Assembly (NCBI RefSeq): GCF_010015585.1
Contig: NW_022985075.1
Location: 478,156 to 542,155, forward strand
Source of the DNA: Eremomyces bilateralis CBS 781.70
Taxonomy: Eukaryota > Ascomycota > Dothideomycetes > Eremomycetales > Eremomycetaceae
Direction of reading: 5' to 3'
DNA: 64,000 bases
The translations under genes and the position numbers were made by a program. Of this stretch, positions 63,723 to 64,000 are shown piece by piece. Below the pieces are notes generated by a model, which did no database searches, was not told where the DNA came from, and saw nothing but the letters and a program-made list of their open reading frames with translations. Within the stretch, counting starts at the first letter, position 1, and every line of letters begins with the position of its first letter.

Positions 63723-64000
63723 ATGATAACGAGGACAAGAACGAGGACGAGGACGTATTTGAGACATCAATTCCAGTTTCCAGAATATATGCAATCGAGC
63801 TCGGTAGATGAGGAGATACGCAAAGCTCTTAAGCCGCTTCAGAACGGTCTTGAGAATGTCTTTTACAATGCAATATCTGGAGCATTCTCTCGACTCCGCG
63901 AGCGCGACCTCTCGGATAACTCTCAGCATAATCAGAACGAGATCCCGCCACAGGATACCCTACATTCGCGTTCTAGCCTAGAAGAGTGGCTAGAAAGACC
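63723..64000 (+). CDS. Partial hypothetical gene running off the right edge
   Basis: Open from ATG 63723 through the last base (over 92 codons) with no stop. After a low-complexity T-R-T-R-T-R start, a second ATG (63790) begins M-Q-S-S-S-V-D-E-E-I-R-K-A-L-K-P-L-Q-N-G, then L-E-N-V-F-Y-N-A-I-S-G-A-F-S-R-L, which looks like an amphipathic helical protein. No family is recognised. The remainder lies outside the window, so reality and length cannot be judged; an opposite-strand ORF of 70 codons overlaps it. Confidence 0.4.
   Translation, partial: MITRTRTRTRTYLRHQFQFPEYMQSSSVDEEIRKALKPLQNGLENVFYNAISGAFSRLRERDLSDNSQHNQNEIPPQDTLHSRSSLEEWLER

Overview
The window is nuclear DNA of a filamentous ascomycete (Pezizomycotina). 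The genes carry short GT-AG introns, almost all 46-70 nt, with CTAAC/CTGAC-like branch sites. Gene content and protein style point to Eurotiomycetes (Aspergillus/Penicillium-like), but that rank is inference. No bacterial operons, tRNAs, rRNAs, CRISPR arrays or intact transposons were seen. A 440-base run of Ns (45772-46211) is an assembly gap inside one gene.

Most of the window is a housekeeping block. From left to right it holds: a sorbitol/xylitol-type dehydrogenase, a MARVEL-like membrane protein, Ctf8 (cohesion clamp loader), a CorA-like membrane protein with a damaged 5' part, a mitochondrial TPR/Sel1-type protein, Utp16/Bud21 (U3 snoRNP), dipeptidyl-peptidase 5, a TesB-type acyl-CoA thioesterase, DNA ligase I, Vps51 (GARP), an F-box-like protein, a 904-residue protein with a repeated Cys module, a three-KH RNA-binding protein, Vps17 (retromer), mitochondrial EF-G2 (Mef2), a saccharopine-dehydrogenase-like oxidoreductase, ribosomal protein eL43, a RING-PHD protein, an SLC35F-type transporter, the PP4 regulatory subunit Psy2/PP4R3, homoserine O-acetyltransferase (Met2), SRP72 and TFIIE-alpha. 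Exon coordinates were worked out by hand from splice signals and frame continuity. Many neighbours are convergent, such as ligase I/Vps51 with only 12 bp between stop codons, or divergent with shared promoters, such as Vps17/Mef2 and the transporter/PP4R3.

Between these lie poorer, accessory-looking stretches: 0-0.5 kb, 7.1-11.7 kb (diverged tandem repeats around an orphan 240-residue ORF), 17.1-18.4 kb, 23.8-26.3 kb, 27.4-28.9 kb, 52.5-54.4 kb and 60.4-64 kb. The two ends carry related genes. An intact two-exon gene at 61.0-62.0 kb encodes a retropepsin-like aspartyl-protease domain (DTGS plus a downstream LSGD motif). A frameshifted paralogue sits at bases 3-356, with its first break inside the active-site Gly codon. 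Beside the intact copy are relics of a WD40-repeat gene of the kind found in fungal NACHT-WD40 (NLR-like) genes, and an open partial gene runs off the right edge.

The leads most worth following are the retropepsin-like family, the three-fold Cys module in the 904-residue protein, a short upstream ORF directly before MET2, paired ACGCGT boxes in front of both DNA-replication genes, a missing catalytic Asp in the thioesterase, and a stopless 57-nt intron in the KH gene.
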